Of a DNA stretch of 64,000 nucleotides, positions 24,201 to 36,600 are shown piece by piece; the first letter of the stretch is position 1, and every line of letters starts with the position of its first letter. Source of the stretch: Amborella trichopoda. Taxonomy: Eukaryota > Streptophyta > Magnoliopsida > Amborellales > Amborellaceae. Both the position numbers and the translations under genes were made by a program. The stretch spans positions 275,047 to 339,046 of the forward strand of contig NW_006498137.1 in the NCBI RefSeq assembly GCF_000471905.2, read 5' to 3'. The notes below the pieces were generated by a model. The model ran no database searches. It was not told where the DNA came from and worked only from the letters and a program-made list of their open reading frames with translations.

Positions 24201-27200
24201 GAGAAGAGCAGTTGCTGCAAGAGCATTATCTGGCCGTTACAGTCAATCTAAAGTCTAGTACTTAATCACCAATCACCACCCAAATCTCCTATCGTTCCAT
24301 GCTTAAACAGCCACCAATTAGGCAATTACCTACCGAAAGTCCCTAACCACGAATCTCCAATTCAAAATTTCCAAACCACAAATCCTCCAATAAACTGACA
24401 GTAAATCACCACTCACCAAAATGTGCACTTCACAAGAATCACAACTCTACAATACAAAAAGTCACACAAAGGCAAACCTGTTGGCCATTGTAAAATTTAA
24501 ATTCGTATTAAAATTAGAAAACCCTAATTTTTTACGAAAACCTGGACAAGTACACAAGAACAAAACAATAAAAGAAGAACCTCACTTTTCTAAAAAAATA
24601 TTGAATGAAGTACTTTAGTAATTGAAAAAAATAGTATTCATATCAATAGTAATAGTCAAAATAGAGAAATCTTAAGATACTAAAAAACACCAATAGTAAA
24701 TATGGAACAGCTTCCAATTTTACGGACCTTGGGTGCTCCAATTGCATGTCCAACCGGTTGACCTGGTCTGTGCCATCCTATTTTAAAATTCACTGGCTTA
24801 TGAAAACTGTACAAACAATGCTTATCATGATGAATCGGCATTTGAAGAGAGTTATTTGACTTGTTTCAACTTTCAGCTGGAACAAGTCAAGCGAGTTCAT
24901 GGGTGACTCATGAATCGTGTCCGGGGTTTGGCCAAAATGTTGGCAGCATGTTCATACAAGACCTTATTTGGCAGGTAATCGTCTCAGGCGGACTTGGGTG
25001 TGTCTAAAGTTCGACTTCACCTGATGGTTCTTTTCGATACGAAGCGTGCAAGGGAAAACTTGATGTTGCGTCAAGGAGGTTCAATTTTCATATTGTGACT
25101 GGTGATTAAGAGGTTCACAGAATATCTTATGGGAGGAATGCAAACAACTGGAGGAAAAGGATAAATATTGCATAATTCAAGTGGACCGAGAAAACAATTT
25201 AGGGAGGAAAAACAGGGGAAGGGGGGGTTGGTGAGTGAGAGCTGTCTAAGTAGGTTCCTTCAAACTATCTTGTCTGCTCCATTTGTTTTTATTTCCCAAC
25301 TTTTTTGAATCCTGTTTCTTTCCATATTTATTTTAGGGTTTGTTGTTTTACTAAATTTATAGAATGTAATCACCCGTTGCTCTCTATGAAGTTAAAATGC
25401 AATCCTGTATGCTTGGCATTTGATATGTCACAGACTTGTACTTGGTTGCGGTTTTTTAATATAGTTTTACATGCCACCACATTGTTCATTTTACATATTA
25501 TTGGTCATAAGATGGCTTCATTTAATTCTTTCTAGCTGTTCTCTGATAATATCCATTTTTTCTTCTTTTTCTGGGATATCGTCTGCATCAACTTAAATGG
25601 TTTGTCTTGAACTTTCTGTGCAGGGATGGGTATAATGACTTCAATACATTCTACATGCAGGTAATAGGAATTCTGTCTTAGCATCTGAAAATATATTATA
25701 TCCGTCCAATCATTTATGCAAGCTCTGTTAGTCTATCCCAACGACCATCTTTCAAAGCATTTTGTTACTCTTGGTGAATATCCTGTACTCAAATGATGTT
25801 ACTCTCTTAAATACATTGGCTTATAGGGTAGAAATTCCAATTTTCGTCCCTTTTTTTTTCTTTTTTATGTTTCATCAGAGTGAGAATAAAAACCTTTTTT
25901 TTGGGAAAATCAGAGTGAGAATAGAAGACTTGGATTGATAGACCATGGACCTTCTTCAAAATGCAGTGGACAAATATTGAAATACTCGCATAATATATAT
26001 TTCAAATGGCACTAGAAACCATTTTAAGGATAACTGATGAACATTCATGCAGTAACAAGAGACTTTGGAAAAGATGCCTCCTCATTGGAGAGGAATTGCC
26101 CGAAGAACTGCAGTTTGCTGGTTGTCCAAAGATTAAAAATTGAGTATGGGTGTTGAGAATGGGATTACAGTTCTTATCGATAGTGTGGGAGTAAACCTAG
26201 TCATGGATACACTATGACTTAAGACATGATAATATTGTTCTAAAACACGAGCAGGTTGATACATATTCTGTTTTGAAAGCATATTAACTGAAATGGACCA
26301 TCGTTCATGCTCCCCTGAAACTTCAATTCCTCTAGCAATCTGCAAAGAATTACCTATGTTTTACCTAGTATTCCTGCATTTTACTTTATAGGATGATGTT
26401 AAACCCATATATAACGTTACCCAAAAAAGGGAGAGAAAAAAGAAAAAAAGATTTTGGATGGTGTTGATATGGTGTGCTGCTTGTGGTATCTATTCATGAC
26501 TGTTTATTGAAGCATCTCTATTTATTAAAACTGACCTCTTTTACCTTTTTCTCTTTAAATCTTATTGTTGGAAAATGTGGTACATTAGTCAGTTTGTAAT
26601 TGTCATCCTGAAGATTATTTTTCCTTTAAGGTAACTTCCCAATAAAACTTGACTTACATTTTTGTTGCTAGGAAGATGTTTGTCTTTGGTGTGGTTCAAA
26701 TGATATTCCAATTCCTCTTCTATGTTAAGACGTTCTTTTAGTTTTTCTTTAACCTTTAAGATATTTAATTTGCACCTAGAATCAATATCCTTTTGCAATG
26801 TCGTGTTTTCCTTTTTTCCCCAGTGATCGACATTTCATGGGTATCCTTTCCTGTTTTTTATCTTTACCATTCTTGTCATCCTGAACTGGTTTGCTTTTGG
26901 AATGCTTTCTGATTCATAGAAGTTCCTTTCTTTTTTTTAAAACTGTTAACCTTGATTCATAGAAGTTACTTTCTGGAACTGAGATATTTGGTTTGATTTA
27001 TATTTTTCTCCAGTTGCTTTATTATCTCTATAAATCTAACTGACTACGTACTGTTTTTACTCTCTTGTGGTATTGTGACATTCATGGATGTGGGAAATGT
27101 AGGTGCCCAATGAAATTCGTTTTTTTAATTATTTTTGCCACCATTATTACTTTGGAAAAACACCCTGGAGGAATTATAGCACTGTATGACCTCTGGAAAC

Positions 27201-27606
27201 AGATTACATGTTTCGTTGTTCATACTCTCCGTGAATTGTTTTGCAGTTATTCTTTTGGAGTATATCCAATTATGAATTTCTAGCTTCTATTGTATTAGAT
27301 TAACATGTTTCTTTTGTTTCACTCCTCTCTATCTCCATGTGTGTGTGTGTGTGTGTGTGTGTCTTTTATTTTTTATTTTGTTTTCCTAATTTACAGTTCT
27401 TTATTCAGGCAGCGTCTGGAACTAAAGGGGGTTCAAGTGGATCACCGGTTATTAATTGGCAGGGAAGAGCAGTTGCCTTGAATGCTGGAAGCAAGTCTTC
27501 AAGTGCTTCTGCATTTTTTCTTCCATTAGAAAGAGTGAGTTGCTGTGTTTCGCATTGCTGCTGCTTTTATTTTCTTCTTACTCACAGCTTTGGTGGTTTT
27601 CAAATG

Positions 27607-27652
<46 letters not shown>

Positions 27653-30600
27653 TATANACTATACTATTATATAAGTAGTAGTGTAGTNNNNNNNNNNNNN
27701 NNNNNNNNNNNNNNNNNNNNNNNNNNNNNNNNNNNNNNNNNNNNNNNNNNNNNNNNNNNNNNNNNNNNNNNNNNNNNNNNNNNNNNNNNNNNNNNNNNNN
27801 NNNNNNNNNNNNNNNNNNNNNNNNNNNNNNNNNNNNNNATATTTGAAACACTGGTGGTCTTTGAAGATGATTTGCAATTGAGATTTAGACTGGGTTTAGG
27901 AGAGCCACCCATTGGAATTGCTAATTTGGTGACTGCTGCTATAGGTACTGAGAACCACCTACCAAGGACTCGGTTCCACTCCGGAATCCCTATACTGCCG
28001 TCCGGGGAGAGGGATTTTGCTCCTTCACGATTCATAAATTTTAGAATCCTGATCCTTCCAATTAGGGATCAAGGTCCTGAGTTACAAGGGTCTAAATTTC
28101 CTAGCATTATAGTCTAATATAGTGGTATAGTGTAATGTAGAAATGTGGTATGATGTAGTAGTATAGTATATCTACCGGTGGAGTATAGTATAGTGGAATA
28201 TACTGCATAGTATAGTATATATTGTATTGTTGTACTGGTATATAGTAGATATAAGGAAGAGACTACGTAATGCCTATGGGCGAAAATGAACAGGATTTTC
28301 GCCCATAGGCTCGGTGCTGTCCGATTTTTTCGGACGGTCTAGATTAAAAGACCGCCACGAACATAGCATGTCCGTTGCATTTTTTAAAGCTAAACCGCAA
28401 CGGCTCTACGAGAGCCGTTGGGGGGCGAAACACTATTCAAATTTGCCTATATGCAATTTTAAAAGTTTTCCTAGAAATAAGTATAATAGCATATAGTGTA
28501 GTGGAATATAGTACTATAAAGTATAAAATTTAGTATATGGTGTAGATATGGGGACTTATGGCCTCACTGAGGATATGGCATTTAATAAAGCAGAATGGAG
28601 AACTAGGATTCATGTAGCCGACCCCAATCAATTGGGAAAAGGCTAAAATGATGGTGATGATGATGATTTAGTATATGGTGTAACGATATAATGTTGTATA
28701 ACATTGTGGTTTATTGTAGTAGTATATACTATACTACCATATTGTAGTTGTCATACTGGTATATAGTACATATAAGTATAATAAGATATAGTATAGTAGC
28801 ATATATGCTATACCACCATACTAAGTGTGCTCTTGGGCCCTCGACTTTTAACCTGAAGGAGCTTGGTCTTGTATGATTTACCATTTCACTTGAACAAGTT
28901 TGGATCGAGCTCCTCCACATATTGGGATCAAGGTCCCTAGCTTTTAGGGTGTACGGATTGTAATCGGTACCACAGGGAGCTTTGCTTGTCACGATCCCAA
29001 AGTCCAGATCCTGATCCGGGATTTGATTTGATCCTGATCCCCGGTAAATATGGGTGCGGCGTTGTGCTCTATACAAAGGAGACAAAGGAGGGGTGGGGAC
29101 TTCTTTCCAAATCAATCATAAAAGGGGGTTAAAGAGCAGTCTTTGAGTGTCTTCTCTTTAGCAAAAGGGCATGCAAACCAAACTCTGTTGACTGACATAG
29201 GTTCCTTGATACTGTTGCACTTTAAGCTATAAAGTTCCTTCGTGAACACAGTCTTAGACCACATTGGAATGGACCGAATAACATGGATTTTTATTCCTCC
29301 ACCTATTTAGGAGTGAAAAATGGCCCAACTTCATCTGCTCCACTGTTCAAGGGTGACACTTTTGTGTAACCCTTTTCTTAAAAAAATGCAGACAAAATGC
29401 CCTTAACATGAAAAAAGAGAAAAACTGTTTTCCCCATTAGTGAATCACTACCTTGCTTTATGGAGTTGTTCAGCCTCCAAATGGGGCCTTAAGATTATAC
29501 ATTTGTTATTGAAGACCTAAGTTAGTTAGGAATCGGGCTTGGGTCAAGATGGTAGCAGCTGGGTTTTCATAGCACTACATCTCAAATTCCATTCCCATGT
29601 AACCTTCTCAAAAAAAGAAAAAAAAAAAGAAGACCTAATGCTACCGAGGAGTAATTCATCATCATCATCGTCCAAGCTTTATCCCAATTATTTGGGTCAT
29701 GAATCCTATTCCTCCATTCTTTTCTAGCAAGGACAAGAAGTAATTACATTTTGTATATACTTCAAACTGAGTTGTGTTTACGAGAGTTTTATCTTACTCA
29801 CTAATTGGAAGCTAGGATTGTGTTCTATAAATAATAAATTTGTTTAAAAGGTATTGAGTGGACAACCCCCCCCCCCCCCCCCCCCCTTCCCTACTCCAAA
29901 AAAAAAAAAAGGAAAAAAAGAACAAAAAGAAGAAAACCCACCTGCCACGTTCGTATGTCACTCGCTACATTTTCAGTTTTATTATGAGCTGGCCTAAAGT
30001 TTTGTACTTGATGATTTGTGATTCTATTTAGACTCGAGGATGCATGAGTTCATCAGAAGAATCTATTTTCTTTTATGCTGATACAGCTCTCAATCTTCTC
30101 AAACAAGTGAACCCTGTGTATTTTAAAATAAAATTGCAAAGGATAACAGTATAACTGCTCAACCAATGAAAGTTGAAAGTTTTTATTAAAATCAAAATTT
30201 CCATATGGGTCTCGTTTATCATTTGATGTAAGGTGATATGATTCCAACTGCTAGATATTGACTGTTGTATTGTTGCTGTTTACAGGTTGTGAGGGCCCTA
30301 ACGTATTTGCAGAAGAACAAGGATGCTAATGGAAATGTTTGGGAAGCCACAACTATTCCTCGTGGTACCCTTCAGGTTTGTCCATTCTCCGAAGTTTTTG
30401 TACTCTTGACATACCTCTCTATTACTAATCAAATGCTGGAAAGTAAATATAAAGTTCAATGGAAAAATATTTGGATTCTACTTATGACACTAAACATATC
30501 GTTGTCAAGGAAATATAATTATAATAAGCATTGCTGTATCAAAATAATAACATACCTCCTAGATCACTATTGAGTTATTCCCCTACTGAAAAAGATAAAA

Positions 30601-33600
30601 ATGGATGTAGAAAGTTCTTATTAATATGCACCTTTCTATTATTAAGCATAAATTGTCATTGTTGTCCGTCCAAAAATCATTGGAATCATCAACTGACCCA
30701 ACAAAGTTGTTTTATAGTTGGAAGCAGTTTCATGGAAGCACAAGAAGCTTCTCTTAATAAGCTGTTGGGATCTTGCCGTTGAATTTTACATCACTTGTTT
30801 TCTTCCATGTGGCATATATTATTGTCCAGCTTATTTGTTCCTTTTTTGCAATTCTTTAGATGACTCTACTGCACAAAGGATTTGATGAGACTCGACGATT
30901 GGGACTTAAAAGCCAAACTGAGCAGGTAAACATGCTGGTTGTTATTGAAATTATATTTTTTAATTGAATATAAATGCTTGTTTCTTGTTTGTCTTGAAAA
31001 AAGATTTCCGTCTTCATAAGACTGACAAATTTTTGAAATTTTATATATATATATAAAAAGCGTAAACATGTACTGAACTTTTTTTTCAAGATTTTCTGCT
31101 TTAGCTCTTTAATATGTTGTGACAGTTTCTTTTGTATATGATGATTAGATTGTCAGACAGGCATCACCGATTGGTGAGACTGGAATGCTTGTTGTTGATT
31201 CTGTGGTGAGTTGTTTATTCATCAGTTGGTTGTCTAGTTGGTGCTACAGTATTTAGTGCAATATGTAGCTAAGTTGGTGGATGATATTTTAAGTAGCTTC
31301 ACCATCACCTATGAGCATTTGGCAGGTTCCTGGTGGGCCTGCACATAAGCACTTGGAGCCAGGGGATGTGCTTGTTCGAGTGAATGGGGAGGTAATCTAA
31401 TTCTACTTCAATCTCTTTTCCGAAGTCCAGTTATGCATCTTCTAGCATGTAGCTTTGGCTTGAAAATGGGCCATACCACCATCCACGTAGAGTTTTCTTT
31501 ATTGATACGAACTAGTTTCAAGGCATAAAACTGTAGACTGCAATTTGCTTTACTATTTGTAAAGAAAAATTCTATTAATTTGTGTGCCTTTAATGACAAG
31601 ATGTATTGAAAATCATTTTTATGTTTTTCTTTTTATCTTGATTTGTTAATTTCACTTGAAATTTCAAACCTAGACTTAATACTCCGCTATATCCCATGCT
31701 AGTTAACTAGTTGGAACTTGAGGCATATACTATCATACCAATTTCAAAATGATTTGACAAAAAAAAAAAAAAACTGTGCATACTCTCTCTCTCTCTTTTG
31801 GTGTTTCTTTTTTTCTTTTTGGTGCGGGGTTTTTTGGGGGCGTGTGTGTGAAGGTGAAAGCATAAACCTTCAAATTCTCCGAACCCTAAGAAGGGTTTAA
31901 AACATGACTAAAAGTTTTTCACAAAGGAAACCCTGGATCTATTTCGAGAAGGATGATAGAGATGTTTCCTTTCTATAAAAATAAAGTGTTGTGCATGTGA
32001 AGTTTACTATTGGATTAGCATTCTAAAATAAACCTTGTGCTTGTATATGTGGTTGGCATGTATGTTACTCTAGGCATGTGTGTACATATCCTCACGTGCT
32101 TCTTTGTTCATTCTTTCTGACTTAAAATGACATTGCACCTTAGGTCATCACACAGTTTCTGGTACTCGAGAAATTGCTGGATGATAATGTTGAGCAAACA
32201 ATTGAGTTACAGATTGAAAGAGGTGGATCTCCAATGACAGTGAAATTGACAGTAAGTCAAAATTCTTGTACTTATATTTGGTGGTGCATTTCCTTGAAGT
32301 TGCATTTTCAACTATGATTTATTGTGTGGTGTGCATGTTCTCTTAGGAAATGCATGCTCTTTCATTATGTTGTTACTTCTATGTACCTAATATGACCTAA
32401 CAATGATGCAGGTTCAGGATTTGCATTCTATTACGCCTGATTATTTCTTGGAAATCAGTGGTGCAGTGATTCAACCTCTCTCCTATCAGCAGGTTAGTTA
32501 CGTAAGGGGTTCTGCTTCCATGTTTGGAAAAGATACTGGTTCCTACTTCTGGAGACCATCTATATTACCATTGTTCTACTTGAAAATTTCTGTTTGCTAG
32601 AACGACTTGTAGGCTGACAATGTGCAACTGCTTGGAGAGAATTGAATTTAGAGGGGACTGGAGTGCTTGTGAATATTTGCTTGTGGATCATGATCATACA
32701 CACTTCTATGCAGAAATGCAATACCATGCACTTGTGTGTACATGTTAGATAGGGTCTTCCAAGACATTGCATGGACCTTTCAACTATAATCCGCTGATTA
32801 AGCATATGTCATAAGTGTGTATGTTCTCAAAGACCATGTGACACATGTTATGGGGTTAAGAATATATATGTGTGGTTAGGTGCCTTAATCTCGCCCTCCG
32901 GGTCGGGTTGACCTGGTGGTGTGGTTTCGGGTTCGAGATGGACCCGGGACCTGAGATCACTCTCTCGGGAACCTTGTGAAGAAGACACGGGCAGGAATAC
33001 CAACCAATGATAGAGGAATTAGGGTCGCAAGGTGGGACTCACCTCGCGTGGGTCCGTGATGCGCTTGGGCTAACTCTCCTGGGCGCCCTCTTAGATCACG
33101 AAGAATGCCCCCCTGGCCTGTGGCCGGTTTGGAATCGCCTCCCTTGACCTATTTTCTTCTTACCTGCAAAACACACACACACATTAGAGTACAGACAAGT
33201 GGGTTTGAGGACCCCACCTTGTCATAGGATGAACACACGTGCGTGTGTACTCAAGGAGAAATGAAAGAAATGGCATAAGAGGGACCATGTCAATTTGACA
33301 GCCTTACGACGTCTCCTTGACAAGGGACTTTTAGTAAGATCCTATAGTAAGGAAGAAAGGGGTGGGATAGAGGAAATGATAGAGGAAGGGGAGAGATGTT
33401 TGAAGGCTAGTATGTCTTTCAACTAGTCCTTCTGATAAAGGTGGACGGAGGTTGGTTTGGATTTCACCCAACTCCTCAGAGGCAAAGAACAAAGATTTTT
33501 GTAAAGAGAAGAAGAAGAAAATGAATGAAAGAAATGATGAAGGTCAGCTTGGTTCTCGCTGAACCCTCGAAGAATGGAGCCGTTTGACCCGACAGCTAGG

Positions 33601-36600
33601 CGAACGTAGTGACAAGACTAGTGCGATGATTGGTTTGGCGCGACAGCTAGACGAGCACAGTAACTGGATCGGCACAACGGCTAAGCTACTCGATGACCAG
33701 ACGGACGCCGCGATTAATCTGGCACAGTGACTAGTCTAGCACGGCAGCTAGACGGGCAGGGTAACAAGTCCGGCACAATGGCTAAACTACTCGACAACAA
33801 GAATGGCATGACGACTGTCCTGACACGGTGACTAGTCTGGCGCGCAGCTATATGGGCACGGTAACTAGTCCGGCACAACGGCTAAACTACTCGGCGTCAG
33901 GACTAGCACAACAGTGCAAGTGCAAGGCTCAACCAGCCCTCCAGTCAAACAAGAAAAAGGAGATGAGAGATCAAGGAAATTGTGCCCAGCAGTGTGTAAA
34001 AGTGAGAAGGAAGAAAGATCATGCTCGGCGGTGTTCACTGTCGTGCGCAACAGTCAGAGAGAAAGGAAGGAAAATCACGTTCGGCAATATGCGCTGCTGC
34101 GAGCAACAGACAATGAGAGAAGTGAACATCACTCTCGGCAGTATGCACTGCCGTGTGCGACAAGCTGATAGGCTGAGAAAGAAAATGGACATTACGCTCG
34201 GCAGTATGCACTGCTGCGCACAACAGACAAGAGAGAGAAGAGAAATCATACTTGGCATTTGCACTGCCGTGCGCAACAAACAAGAGAGAAGAAAAATTAC
34301 GCACGGCATTTGCACTGCCGTGCGCAACAGACAAGAGAGAGAAGAACCATTACGCGCGGCATTTGCACTGCCGTGCGCAACGGACAAAGGGGGGAGATGA
34401 AAGTCATGCTCGGCATTTGCATTGACGTGCGCAACGAACAGAGAGAGAAGAGAACGTCACGCTCGGCAGTAAGCACTGCCGCGCGCAATAGGCAGAGAAA
34501 GAAAATAAAATCATGCTCGGCATTTGTACTGCCGTGCGCAATGAACAAGGAGGGAAGAGATCGTCACGCTCGGCAGTATGCATTGCCCTGCGCAACAGAC
34601 TGAGGGGAACATGAGACGAGAAAGAAGCAGAGAGAAAAAGAAAGAGAAGAGAAGAAAAAGAAAGAAGAGAAAGAGAAAAGGAAAGAGAGAAGAAAGAAAA
34701 GGAAAGAAGAAAGAGAGAAAAGGAAAGAAGAAAGAAAGAGAAGGAAAGAAGAAAGAGAGAAAAGAAAGAAGAAAGAAGAAAGAAGAAAGAAGAAAGAAGA
34801 GAGAGAAAGTTTACCTTAAACCCGGAGGTACCACCAAAAGTCTTCTCTCTCCTCTCTCTTTCTCTAAGACGTGACCAAATCTCAAGCAAAAAGTAGAATT
34901 TTATTGATTTTCTTGGTTCCATTACATGAGGTGCGTGCTTGTTTATATAAAAGTGGGACCCGAAGGTGGGTGTACACTCAAAAGTTGACCTAATTGTTAG
35001 AAATTAACAATTAAGTGAATTATAAATATTCTAAGAAAATGGGGCAAAATGACGAGTTTGCCCTTGCACCAACAATCCATGAAATTCCAATTGAATCCCT
35101 GCTGTGCCCAAGAACTCTTGCAATCTTCCCGAGTTGGTTCGAGGTCTTTCCGGTCTCCATTCGGCCGAAAGATGATTCTTTTCTTGATTGGCTCGGCCGT
35201 TTTGATACCATTTTCGAGCCACAGATCGGGTCTTTGGGCCACGACCGCAAAGTGCAAAAATCACGAGGAACGTGCGATCTTATTTTAAAGACTACGCGCG
35301 TTTCTTGATGTTCTTCGATGATTTCTTCGCTGAATATCGACGAGCAAGTCGTCATGAGCGTTTGGCGACGAATGTGGCTTGACTTAGTGTCCGAATGACC
35401 ATTTTCTATTTTTTATCCTTTGGCCGGATTTTGGTTTCTGGTGACCGGAAAGTGCAGCAATTTCATACTCGTCGCATGTCAAATCTGATCGTCCATCACG
35501 TGCGAGGTTCGGCTCTGATGACGCCTCGAACCTTGTGCTTGTAATGGGTCTGATTTCGGGTCGATCTGACGTGCGAATGTCATGATGTGGCCGCTCAATC
35601 GAGGTGTTCTCCTGCTGGAAAACCTGCAACCTTGCCTTGAATCGTGATCTTCTCTCATGTTTTTCTCTTGGCTCGGGCCACTACATGGGTAGTGCCACAT
35701 ATCAAAATGCTTGGGTCGACGAAACGAACACGCCCGTAAAATTTGAGCTTGATCCGGCTTTGGATGAGCGAGATATGGCTTTTAAAAGTTGAGCCCGAAA
35801 CCCATGAACACAGTTTCCATAAATGGAATTTGGTCCACTGAGGGTGCACGGTAATAGCGTGTGACTTATCCATTTCGGGTAATTTGGCCATAACTTGGTT
35901 TAGGAATGTCTGATCAAACTGAAACTTGGTCCCTGGGGGTTTTCGGATGTTCCGGATCCAATGACGGTGGTCCCATGGTCGTTTGAAGCTCCGATGATAG
36001 GGTTGTAGTTATAAAGTCCATTTCAAGGCGATAGAGGCTGATTTTCCCAAAACTATTTTTGTGTTTGTACTGCCTTAGACTTGTCAGATTGCGATGAAAC
36101 TTGGCAGGTGTTCTTAGGAGACCTTTATCAACATTCTTGATCGCTCTTGGGTCATTCTGAGACTGTTGGAATTTTGCTTCTGGATCAGGGCTTATTATCC
36201 TACAGCTTCCATAGTCTACTGGCACTTGGTATTTGTGGACCTAGGTCGCAAATTGCTTTTCTCTTTATTCGCAACGGGGATACAAGTGTTAAAAAATACC
36301 CTTAAACAATGTGATGGTTGATTTTACTAATATACAATTGAGAAAGAAATGCAGGGTATTTGTTTCCTATTAATTTTCAATACGTAACTACACAAATTTA
36401 ATGCTTATGACATTGAAGATATCATGAATAAGGATCGTCTATTTTTTTGTTTTTCACACATTTGGCAATTTTATAAATAATGGGCTTGAAAGGTTGTCAT
36501 TAAGACAAAAAATGCATGAATGTGTGAGTCCAATATGTGTGAATCTGCAAGTTCAAACTTTCGACGGATGGTGTTTCTTTAACAGTCTAACCCAAAATTT

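Larger units (their letters stand above)
14477..24795 (-). mobile_element. hAT element A (large, interrupted), inferred ends
   Basis: hAT transposase pieces lie in the same minus orientation on both sides of the LINE: a central domain at about 23340-24115 and hATC at about 16262-16465. This implies one element later split. Candidate ends are CAGTG at 14477 followed by gactggacctcgggtcgaacc, and CACTG ending at 24795 preceded by a related complement (gtccaaccggttgacctggtc). Flanking octamers (ggtcataa / gcttatga) match at only five of eight positions, so the exact ends are tentative. Without the LINE and hAT B it would be about 2.9 kb, normal for an autonomous hAT. Confidence 0.5.
32872..36240. 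repeat. Atypical GC-richer repeat block, possibly LTR-derived
   Basis: It departs sharply from intron composition. Order: GC-rich start (about 32880-33130), a 100-bp tandem zone, a 53-bp tandem array, a pure-purine tract, then U3-like DNA. On the minus strand a TATA-like TATATAAA lies near 34945, followed downstream by an aataaa near 34900, which would suit an LTR. I found no reverse transcriptase, PBS or target duplication, so identity and limits are open. Confidence 0.4.

Noticed and set aside
27545..28117. 190-codon ORF crossing the N gap
   Set aside because: Continuity is an artefact of unknown bases and the (TA)n run.
32890..32960. tRNA-derived SINE head (B-box-like 'ggttcgagatgg')
   Set aside because: A/B box spacing is too short and there is no tail or target duplication.
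33828..34400. 190-codon ORF with repeated Cys-Ala-Val-Arg-type residues
   Set aside because: Produced by translating the 53-bp tandem array; units change frame and both strands are open.
33986..34605. Regular repeats with variable halves, CRISPR-like at first sight
   Set aside because: No constant repeat with unique spacers: all parts of the unit are related between copies. Plant nuclear DNA, no cas genes.
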